From Tetraselmis striata (taxonomy: Eukaryota > Chlorophyta > Chlorodendrophyceae > Chlorodendrales > Chlorodendraceae): DNA of 64,000 bases. This document shows, in pieces, positions 1 to 8,791 of this stretch. Position 1 is the stretch's first letter. Each line of letters begins with the position of its first letter. Made by a program: the position numbers and the translations under genes. Under the pieces are notes generated by a model. The model made no database searches. It was given only the letters and a program-made list of their open reading frames with translations, and was not told the origin of the DNA. The DNA is taken from assembly GCA_006384855.1 (NCBI GenBank), contig VCJN01001247.1:1-64000 (forward strand), in the 5' to 3' direction.

Positions 1-104
1 CTTATCTATTGATACTGAAGTGCCAACAGTAGTGCGGGTGACACAAACCATGGGGCAATCACGACTATCTTCTTTTAACAATCCGTTCCTCCCTATACTA
101 TTAA

Positions 105-3100
105 TCAATCCTGGCGCCCTATGTCGCGCCCAAATATCATCGTGCGCATCCAGTCAAATGCAACCAGTGCGCGAGTTCGCATGCTGTACTGCGCAGACCA
201 GTAGTACCCGCTCCACAGCAGGTTCGCGCCATAGCCTCCGAGAGGACCCAAGCCAATCTGCCACAAACAAAAAAGACTGTCAGCACCTGGTTGTTGAGTG
301 CAAACAAGAAAAGGCAAACATAGTAAATGTACATCAAGTGTGGCTGGGATGCCACAAGCAGACGACCTCATGCAGATCAAAACAATTTGCAGGCTTCTTT
401 GCTGATGGTCATAGCACTGCAGCAGGTACCTTTCCGGGTGTTAGTGACTCTGACCAGCTGGAACTACGGCGCTTACCTTATCTAGCCACTGCGGAACGCT
501 GCCTTGCGCCCCGGTGAAGTCCACACCGGCAGTGTCATCGCCAATGTACACCATGGATCCCAGGTGAGTGTAGCGGAAGCGCTGTTTGGCGGCCTTCTGA
601 TTGCCAGCTGCCAGCGCATTGAGATGTTTGCCCAGGAACTCCCCCTGCTGGGTGGCCACCTGGATGTGCACAAGATAGTCAGGCAGCGCCATCAGCGCAG
701 TTAATGCCGCTGGCGGATTTGCCTCAGCTGGCTGGCAACTAAGGGGGGGGGGGGGGGGGGGGGGGAGGGGGGTTGGCATCATGGACTCGGCTCAGCACCT
801 GCGCTGTAGGGGGCAGCATCCGCAAACCGGCATCTGCCTTTTGCAACAGCTCCGAGAACTCCGCCTTGGCCAGCTGTCCCTTCTCCTTCTTGTCACACTG
901 AGGAAAGTGCTTTTCCAGCTTGTCACCAAGCACCTACGGCGCATCCAGCACGGCTCAGCATGTATTCTCAGACTTCTGCCTGGGAGATAATACCGTCAGC
1001 CGGGCTGGCACGCACCTCCAGCTGAGGGTAGTCCTCCAACTTTGCCTCGATGATATTCTGAAACCAACGAGTGCCGCAACCACACTTAGAGTATGTAGAT
1101 GATGATCTTTATGAATCGTGTGCAAGTCGTTCGTGGAATCAGCATGCCGTGTGATTGTAGGGCTTCGCTGCATCAACATCTGCCGTGGCGAAGCCACACC
1201 TGCAGCTCAGCCAACGAGATGACGCTATTCTTGTCGGTGTCCGCCTCCATAAACAGCTGCTCGATCTCCGCCAGCAGGCGGGGATGCTCGATCGTTGCGC
1301 AGTCCCCGATGGCATAGATGTCCTTGGCACCCTATGATGCGAGAGCAGTGTGAGAGTCATTACGTGGTCCGACTCACTTCCTGCCCCTCCTCCTCCCCTC
1401 AGCCCTTTTATTAGGCACCCATCGAAATCATCACAGGGCTCCAGCATTGCCATCGCCCCCTACCTTCACAGCCAGCTGCGCATCTGTGGTGATAGCACGG
1501 CGGTTGCTCTGCGCCGTTGGCCCCAACGTCTCCATGAGTTTCTCCACCACAGGCCGCACACCGATGCCCGTAGCCCATACCACCATGGAGCACGGCTCAT
1601 CCTACCAATTCACGCAAGTGGGGATTTAGTCGTCACTGGGGAGTCGGTACCGGATTGAAAGGACCCTTGGACAGAGAATTGCACCTTCCCGCCCACTTGC
1701 ACGCTCCCGGCACTCACCCACACTTTCTTGGAGTCGCGGTCCTGGAGCTCCACCGAGTCCGAGTTCACAGCCTTGACGGTCACACCCGTCAAGAGATTGA
1801 TATTTTCGCGCTTGAAGTGCTTTTCTGTGTACTCGGAGATGCGCTTATCTGTGGAACAGGGAAGAATAGCGCGCGGACTCGGGCCCGTGCCAGGAACTGT
1901 CCTTCACTATTTTTTGCAACACAGAAGACATGCGTGTGGCGGGGGGTGCGCACCGAATGTGCTGAGCACGTGGTCCTGGACCTCGATGAGCGAGATCTTA
2001 ACATCCTCCTCGCACTGCCTTGGAAATGCCTGGTGGTAGAGGGAAGAGCTGTGGGTGAATTCGACCGCTACAGCAACTTTGCAAGGTTGCATCAAGCTGA
2101 AACCCAGCCCAGGCCAGTTCCCCTCCCAAGCAAGTGAGCAACATACCTTGTGCGCGTCCTCCTTGACCAGGTCAGCCATTTCTGCCGCAAACTCCACGCC
2201 AGTGGGGCCGCCGCCGACCACGACAAAGTGCAGCAACCGCTTGCGCTCCTCCTTAGGCAGGTCCGGCATTGCGGCGCTCTCGAAAGCGTCGGAGACGGCC
2301 GAGCGGATGCGCCGGGCGTCGGGTAGCTCCTTGAGGAAGTGGGCGTGCTTGCTGACGCCGGGGATGCCGAATGTGTTCACCTGCGCGCCTACCTAGGGTG
2401 GTGGCCACAGGGAGATCCCGAATCGATCGCTTGTCGGCAAGAAGGGGATAGGTGCGCGGACAGGGGACGGTAGCCGGGCGTCATACTTACCGCGACAACG
2501 AGCTTGTCGTACTGTATATCCAGCGTGGGTCTGGTGCGGGTGCTATCCACGACAACTCGAGAGCTACTGCCCGCGTTGGGCTCCGGGTTGGCGGCGCCCA
2601 GCAGCGAGGCGCTCAAAGAGCTCGCAGCCGCCTCCGGCTGACAGGTAATCGTCTTGGCCAGGGGGTCGATCGCAGTGCAGGTGGACTCGACAAACGTTAC
2701 GCTGTTGTCAAACAGGCGGCGCACGGAGTCCACCACTGACCGCCCCTCGAGCGTCCCGACCGCTGCACTTGGAAGGAGAGGAGTGAACAAGAAATAGTTG
2801 CGCGGACTGACGCACCACACGTCATACCTGCGTCGGCATCGGCGGGCATAGCACTGTCAACGGCTCGGCAGGAGAGAACCCAGGCACCACAGGAGGGAGC
2901 CGGGGGATACTCACTTGTCGGTATCCAGAGAACGAAGCACAGAGACGGCGCCCTGCAACCGGATGAGAGCATAGGAGATTAGTACGACTAGCCAACAGTA
3001 TGGCGTTGTCAACAGCCCGCGCGTGCAGATATTGTTGCCCTGTACCAGGAGGCGGGGGTTGCGACGAGGATGCCAAGACCGCCCAGCAGCTCACCCATCC

Positions 3101-3440
3101 GGTACCGAGCACCACCACACGCTCTTTCCGATTCGGATCATCCTTCCTCAGGCACGCGTGCGGCAGCTCCTGCCGTGTCGTCACGTCATATTGGGGGCGC
3201 AATAGTCAGCGCAGGATCAAGCATTCGTCGCGCGCATCCGCCGGACCGAGGGCTGCACTTGTCGCGGAGTTGACCGCGCCAAGCGGTTGCGAGTTTGTTG
3301 TCGCTATTTCTTATTAAAAATACCTTCGGGGGTGCCTCGGCGTGGAGTTGCGAGCCCCAGAGAAAGGCACCGGATGCGCCGCCCAGCGCGAGGCTAGCCA
3401 GCCGCCCGGGGGGTGCGTTTTTCAGCCCTTGCCACGCCAT
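105..3440 (-). CDS. Type II NAD(P)H:quinone dehydrogenase with EF-hand (NDB-like), 13 exons
   Basis: Single-subunit, rotenone-insensitive NAD(P)H dehydrogenase that passes electrons from NAD(P)H through FAD to quinone on the mitochondrial inner membrane. Thirteen exons join in phase to 600 aa: 3440-3324, 3169-3095, 2952-2915, 2827-2491, 2392-2147, 2029-1954, 1848-1718, 1601-1464, 1331-1200, 1057-1016, 933-799, 659-477, 257-105. Visible are an FAD-binding GTGWGA motif after VVVL (about residues 57-66), [13 protein letters not shown], a second dinucleotide fold [15 protein letters not shown] (about 246), and the family C-terminus ending FGRDIGRQD. Between the domains lies a canonical EF-hand loop [12 protein letters not shown] (417-428) and a second, degenerate one ([14 protein letters not shown]). 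This insertion marks plant NDB enzymes, which face the intermembrane space and respond to calcium. The acidic residue in ISLIEVQD suggests NADH preference (inference). The first 30 or so residues look like a targeting or membrane-anchor region. The intron between exons 11 and 12 holds a 23-nt G run (743-765). Confidence 0.93.
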
Positions 3441-3765
3441 AGTGGAGATGTTGAGTTCCTACCGACAGGAGGTGCAGCTGTCGCCGCTGGCGATGTGGGT
3501 CGACAACCCAAGTCGGTGATGTGGCCACGGTCACTCAACTGAGCATTTCCGGAGCGCAGCACAGCAGCAGCAGCAGCAGGCGCGATGAAAAAAAAATATG
3601 CGTCGTCGTCGTCGTCGTCGTCGTAGCGCACGTCCGCCGCCCGCGTACGTACGAGGAATGAGAACATACAGATCTCTACTTAGATCTATATGTGCGAGAT
3701 ACAGTACCGTAGTATGAGCGTTTCCATTTGCCGTACCGTACGATGTTCTACTCTGCGCGCAGCAC
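3441..3765. other. 5' flank of the NDH2 gene, no gene seen
   Basis: The stretch upstream of the NDH2 start contains a short (CAG)n run near 3561-3579 and a (CGT)8 run at 3601-3625. Both could lie in the 5' UTR or promoter. Downstream of them the DNA is rich in GTAC-type palindromes (for example gtaccgtacg). I see no convincing coding potential. Confidence 0.4.
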
Positions 3766-3820
3766 GCGAGTACAGGTTGTTTTTTCGCCCCCGGGACAGG
3801 ACTGGCACCAGCGAGTACAG
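3766..3820 (-). mobile_element. Mini-retroposon locus 1 with 10-bp target-site duplication
   Basis: A 35-nt insert (3776-3810) is flanked by perfect copies of gcgagtacag (3766-3775 and 3811-3820). On the plus strand it reads T-run, then CGCCCCCGGGACAGGA, then CTGGCACC. On the minus strand it is therefore a short body with an A tail, as expected of target-primed retroposition. The same body recurs at four other independent places in the window. Confidence 0.75.
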
Positions 3821-3829
3821 TACCATTGT

Positions 3830-3966
3830 ACCGTACGCGAGAAGTCCGGGTATCGAATCCTGGCCGATGCATTTTCGGCGGCAATTTATTTCGTCTCTCT
3901 TTTGCTGGCAACCTTTCATAGTTGCTGTTAGTTCTGTTTCTAGTGCGCTTTTGTGAAAGCCCTTAT
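3830..3966 (+). mobile_element. SINE fragment: tRNA-like head joined to a LINE 3' tail
   Basis: The left part (about 3830-3888) matches the tRNA-derived head of the local SINEs: a B-box-like ggtatcgaatcc followed by tggccgatg and a ttcggcggcaat segment. It runs directly into the 3' end of the local LINE family (about 3894-3966, tctcttttgctggcaacc through gtgaaagccct), which also occurs at 4860-4920, 5380-5449 and, reversed, at 37160-37240. A tRNA head with a LINE-derived tail is the classic SINE design. The A box is not clear, so this copy may be truncated. Confidence 0.5.
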
Positions 3967-3999
3967 GTAGTCGCTAATAATATTTATTTCGTCCCGGCG

Positions 4000-4244
4000 T
4001 AAAAGTAAAGTACAGTTCGCCCCGGGACATCGGCCGAAGCCGCCCCAGCACTTGACCTCGTGCGCCAACTGCAGTCGTAGGTCTGGCATAGCCCATAGAC
4101 CATTGCCTCATTCGAACCCCGAAGGGCTAATGCATCAACCGGGTAAACCCGGGACACGCCGGGCCGATATTACCGAAATACATCAGCCAGGAACCCGGGT
4201 CTCTCGCATACGAGACGACCGCTCTACCGAGCGGACAAGGGATG
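4000..4244 (-). mobile_element. tRNA-derived SINE, copy 1 (minus orientation)
   Basis: On the minus strand the element starts with a tRNA-like head (about 4244-4175: gctcggtagagcgg as an A-box/D-arm, tctcgtatgcgaga as an anticodon-like stem, then a B-box-like gggttcctgg). A body follows and ends at 4000 with ggggcgaactgtactttactttt. The copy at 50776-51038 matches along nearly its whole length. The tRNA part cannot fold into a complete modern tRNA, so it is not called as a tRNA gene. Confidence 0.65.
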
Positions 4245-4434
4245 TACCTGCGTGTCCCGGCGTGTCCTGGGTTTCCCCTGTATGCATTTGCCCCTCGGGG
4301 TTCGAATGAGGCAATGCATGGTCTACGGGCTGTGCAGGACCTATCTCATACGACTGCAGTTAGCGCAAGAGGTCGAGTGCTGGGGCGGCTTTGGCCGACG
4401 TCCCGGGGCGAACTTTACTTTTACCACTGTACAA
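4245..4434 (+). mobile_element. tRNA-derived SINE, copy 2 (plus orientation, head missing)
   Basis: This is the body of the same SINE in the opposite orientation to copy 1. It runs from ctgcgtgtcccggcg to the 3' end cccggggcgaactttacttttac. The tRNA head is absent. Together the two copies form an inverted repeat with arms of roughly 190-200 bp around the tRNA-like centre, so the DNA or its RNA could form a long hairpin. Confidence 0.6.
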
Positions 4435-4596
4435 GCAGCTCCTCAATGAAAATGCCGGTACGTATACAGGTACAGGTAGTATGGAGTCAATAATTCATTT
4501 ATCTGCGATCGAAAACGATGTCTCACATCCGTTGATTATCATTGTTGAGGTGAGTGCTTATTATTTACGGGGCCGGGGAGAGCAGGGTGGCCTCGC

Positions 4597-4630
4597 CTTT
4601 TTCCCCGCCCCCGGGACAGGACTGGCAATA
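4597..4630 (-). mobile_element. Mini-retroposon locus 2
   Basis: Same short body as at 3776 (T run, CGCCCCCGGGACAGGA, CTGGCAATA), here with a slightly different far end. I cannot find a clean target-site duplication: only gtgagt recurs nearby. It is therefore an older copy or a differently bounded insertion. Confidence 0.5.
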
Positions 4631-4750
4631 GTGAGTAAACAGTGGAGCGTCTCTACGACGGTCGTCTAGGCAGGGATCCAGCGATCTCGGAAAGCCTAGG
4701 TACTTAGGTAGGCGACGCTCCGTTACAGACAGTCAACAAGCAACTTGCCG

Positions 4751-4966
4751 AATTGCAAATTCCCTTGCCCCTTTGGTTCCCGGCAGCTTGGCGACTCCGT
4801 GGGCTCTTCCTTGGTAAGTTTTTGGCTCCCTTGCCTCCTACCCGACCTTGGTTTCAGGCTTATGTCTCTCTTTTGCTGGCAACCTTTCATAGTTGCTTTT
4901 AGTTCTGTTTGTAGTGCGCACATGTTGAAGCACTAACGCACATGTTGAAGCACTAACGTAAAATAT
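4751..4966 (+). mobile_element. 5'-truncated LINE 3' fragment
   Basis: Carries the LINE 3' tail family (cctttggttcccggcagc, gaccttggtttcaggctta, tctcttttgctggcaacctt, tagtgcgcacatgttgaagc). Near-matching 13-bp sequences flank it (gcaacttgccgaa and gcaaatcgccgaa), consistent with a slightly diverged target-site duplication. Its last part contains a short internal tandem repeat (cacatgttgaagcactaacg twice). Confidence 0.55.
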
Positions 4967-5004
4967 AAATTAGCAAATCGCCGAAGCATTCTGCAAGACT
5001 GAAT

Positions 5005-5449
5005 ATTGGCCACTTGGTGGAGCTCGCGAAAGCTAGCCACACACACACTGGCCAAAAAAACGGCCAGCTCTTGCCTGTGTAGCGCCGCCGTTTCTCCTTG
5101 CTCATCAACATGGCACATGCAGACAACGTTCTTGGCGGGATCGCGGCCGCGCGTGCGGCACGTGATGGTGCTCCTGCGCCTGCGTCGCGTCGCTCGTCGG
5201 CATGTGTTGCTATGACCCGGGTCATTGGATGCAAGCGTCCTCGCCGCGGCTGATGGCCTACCCCGGGGCGGGGGTCCCTTTGGTTCCTGGGAGCTAAGCG
5301 ACTTCGTGGTTCCCTTGGCTCCTGCTTGGTTCTTGGCTCCCTGTCCTCCTGCTCGACCTTGGTTTCAGGGCTTATGTCTCTCTTTTGCTGGCAACCTTTC
5401 ATAGTTGCTGTTAGTTCTGTTTGTAGTGCGCATTTGTGAAAGCCCTGAT
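5005..5449 (+). mobile_element. 5'-truncated LINE 3' fragment with 8-bp target-site duplication
   Basis: This 445-bp insert is flanked by gactgaat (4997-5004 and 5450-5457). It matches, in reverse orientation, 37160-37620, where the same sequence lies at the 3' end of a LINE-like reading frame and is followed by an A tail. It is a 5'-truncated retrotransposed copy. Confidence 0.65.
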
Positions 5450-5786
5450 GACTGAATCGTGGCTTGTGACGGAATTTCCAACACTATCGGACATCGTTAG
5501 ATCATCATCACCGTATAAAACAGTGCCATCAAAATACCGGCACTGAACACGAAAGGTCCGCACTACCCGTTTGGGCGTCGGCCCATTCGAATAAGGCATG
5601 TACTCTATGACACGGGACGTTGGGGCAAGCCTCATCCCATAATGCGAGTTGGGCCACGCCCCATCCCGCGGAGCAAAGCATAAATTTCAAAAGTGCGATA
5701 GATGAGCTACATGTGCAACAAAAAAGGCAATACTAGTCACTAGTGAGGGAGGGCCCGACGCTATAACGAAAATTTTCCCATTCCCA

Positions 5787-8380
5787 AGAAAATACAGTGC
5801 GCCGTAAACCTAGAGGGAGGGAGAGACCCCCAAAATAAAGGCAGTTTAGTCTTCATGTGTTGACGCAATTACCTAGCTACTAAAAACATCCTCAACCTCC
5901 GAAATTAACTAAATACCCCAAATCATGACGGTGATACCCCCACCGCAGGCACGCCGCCAACAAGTGTTCGATAGTCTCAGATTCACTTCCGCCACATGCA
6001 TGGCAGTGTTCAAGTAAGGAACCGCTCAGGCATGGCATGAATCCGGGCCAATCGGCGGGCAGTGGGAAATACTCAGGTGCGTCGTAATTGTATCATAATG
6101 TGCGGCCCGGCCATAGCCCCCGCGGGGACACCCGCACCGTACTGTAGCCGCAACAGGTTTGACGCATGACGCCTAGACATATACACCCCAGGTTTATTTA
6201 GTACGGGCAAACGCTGACGACAATTCGTAACGCGCCCACACCATTGCCTTAACTAGCTTTTCGGCATCGTCTCACGCGGCAAGTGACGTCCACTCAAGTG
6301 GAAGGTGCGGCCCCTCAGCTAGCCGCCCCTACCTTCGCCCTAGCTAGTCGATCTGACCACCGCACCGTCCCCGACGTCCACGTGCAAAGGCGCTCCCCCG
6401 ATTTGGTTGACTTCCTAAATGGGGTTTACATGTATTCAAGTCGGATCCTTACAGGAACGAGCCGAGCCCGTGCCATAACACTTCCCGCGGTAACCCGTAC
6501 GATAATGCGAAAACTGCCCGAATATAAGATCCGATATGCGGTTCCCGCCGTTAGTACAATGTGCACCTGCGGCAACGCGACGCGCACATCGCGCGGCCCA
6601 TTGCCCATGCTCCAGCCTCTAGCAAGCCCACTAACTGTCAACCACCGACACCGCAACCGCCCGTAGCGCGAGAAGTACCTCTTTATGCGGCGATTGTGGG
6701 CGGGTCGCGACCGCTACGGCCACGCAGGCGGCGTGCTGCGGGATATCCGTGACGACATGAATGTGTACGCTAAATCCATGTAATTTAAGCACCAATCTTG
6801 TCATCTTGGGGTGCCTCGGCCCGCACCACCCTATCTGCGCTCCTGCTTCCCGCGGCTGGGCTTGGCCGCTGCCTTGTCCGCTCTGGCCATCCCTCCGCTT
6901 CCATGTCCTCCCGCTCGCCCGGTGCTTTGCTAGCTGCCATGCTCCGGGCTCCAGCTGGCCTGCCCCGTATCAGCTCCGTGCCCGGCGCTCCGTGCCGTCA
7001 CATGTGGCTATCGGAGCAGCCGCCTCCAGCTCCATCGCCTCCCTGGGGGTGCTGCAGCGCATGCAGCCTGGCGCTGAGATCCGTCATGATGGCCAGGTTT
7101 TTGTCCTTGGAGAGGGGGAGCTGCACTCCTAGGCGCAACCTGCGTCCTCCACCTCTATACATGCAGCTGCGCCGCCTACTCCACCGCCTCTGGGGGTGTG
7201 CCGGTGCCGCGTTATTGAGGCGGCCGGACTGCCCGATCCCTCCGGAGTGCAGCGCCAGTGCGTAGAGATGGCGCGCCGGAGATGAAGCCTCCAACGCCGG
7301 CAGCGAGGCCATGCGCTTCATGCCGGAGGAGCGGGTGCTTCCCCGTGGGTCGCGGGGTCATCGGCAATTGGCCCCCTGTCGCCGAGACTAGCGCCTAGAC
7401 TAGCGCCGACTTCGTCTCGTCCGACGCCGGCGGGTCGAAGCGACCGGTTTTGCGACCGGGCTGCCGTTGGCGCTTCGGGCTGCTGCCTCGACGTCAGCTT
7501 GCCCCCCGTTGCGTCGGGGGGCCTGCCCTCCGGGCTGCACCTGCTCCGGGGCCCGGCCGGCGCCGCAGCCCCGGCTGGGGTCGGAGCTGGCGGTCTACCG
7601 CTGACGCGCCTCTCACCGGCGCGGCCGCCGCCGGGTGTTAATGGGCCGCCATGCGGCGGATGGCGCCGCGGAGGAAGTCGTTCCGGTCCTTGTTCTTGTG
7701 GGCGAGGCCGCTGCCACCGATGCAGCTGCGGTTGTGCGACCCCAACTGCAGCACGAGCTGCAGCGTCGGCCTCTCGTTGCTGTGGATGGTTGCTCCATCA
7801 GCCGGGCGTCGCTTCCTGGCATGCCGGCCCTCCGCCCGGCGGAGGCGACGGATTGGGATGTACTTCCTTGCCTCACCCTCCTCCTGGGCTTAGAGGCACG
7901 AGGGGTGCATCTCAAGCATGCCAGGAGTGTCGTCGGACTCTTGTAGGTGGATGGTGCCGCCTAACATATGTGGGTTCTCGGCTCCGCGGCGCCCATCCGG
8001 GGCGGGCGATGGCGTGGGTGCAGTCGGTTGGGGGCTACGGGTTTTCGTCTTCTGCCGTTCTCTCGTTAGAGCCGACATCTACCTATTTAGTATGTGTTTA
8101 CCGCGTGAATGAATAACACCATAACTACATGCGATTTCATGCCCGGCCGGCTTGCATGCATGAGTTTCAGGGCTTGATGGCATGCGTAGTTTGCACTGTG
8201 AGATTCAGATGTGACGTAAATGTGCCCTACTGGTGACGAACGACGACATACGGGGACGATACGGGACGGACGAGGGACGTGGATTTCATACCCAGTAGCG
8301 ACGACTATCGCGCGCGACCTGTAAAGTACTATATGAATTTCTCGTTTCCATAATTTCATCAAATTGATATGCGCACGCGG
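5787..8380. other. Gene-poor stretch, no recognisable gene
   Basis: About 2.6 kb, very GC-rich from 6800 to 8000. Open frames exist on both strands but they overlap each other, show no domain I recognise and have the proline/arginine/alanine composition expected of random GC-rich DNA. I would not annotate a gene here. Confidence 0.4.
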
Positions 8381-8600
8381 GCTCGCGTGTCGCCCGCCGA
8401 CGCGGAGCACCCGGGCTAAGTACAGGCGGTTGTACGCACTCATTGCACATCGCCGCACATCGCTGACCGCACATCGCTGACCGCTGACCCCGCGGTGTGC
8501 CGCGATGTGCGGCACGACGGGCGGAGGTGTGGGCGGATGTAGGTGGTACGGTAGGTGGTAGGCGGTAGGTGGTGTTCGTAGGTGCGCGTTTTAATGCAGC
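8381..8600. repeat. Short direct repeats and an imperfect palindrome
   Basis: The phrase gcacatcgctgacc and variants occur three times in tandem (about 8446-8485). They are followed by the inverse sequence gccgcgatgtgcggc (about 8500-8514), making a hairpin-forming palindrome with gccgcacatcg. Next comes a G-rich ggtaggtggtaggcggtagg run (8530-8572). It lies just upstream of the transposon-like gene and could be part of its end, but no matching far end was found. Confidence 0.4.
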
Positions 8601-8791
8601 CGCCCTAACTGCTGATGATTGTGTAACGCCCCAGCACGCGCATGAAGTACGGGGTCGCCTCACGGTCACCGCCGCTCACCGTTGAATCAAGCGCGGACAG
8701 CCGCGCACTCGCATCTGTGTTGCCTGCCGGTGGTGGGTTACATCCACCCCAACTCTCAACCCCCCCCCGCCCCCCGCGCGCGGCAGCAGGC

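Larger units (their letters stand above)
4646..5786. repeat. Older interspersed repeat, split by two LINE fragments
   Basis: Three blocks match, in order, the continuous repeat at 23763-24122: block 1 (4646-4750, agcgtctctacgacgg to the tagg/cgacgct region and on to caagcaacttgccgaa), block 2 (about 4967-5004, gccgaagcattctgcaagact) and block 3 (about 5466-5786, gtgacggaatttccaacact through ttgggcgtcggcccattcga). Short inverted ends (agcgtctctac against gtaggcgacgct) bound block 1. The gaps between blocks are exactly where LINE 3' fragments sit, so the repeat predates them. Confidence 0.6.

Noticed and set aside
4175-4244. tRNA gene inside the SINE
   Set aside because: A and B boxes and an anticodon-like stem are visible, but the acceptor stem and T arm do not close and the sequence continues into the SINE body.
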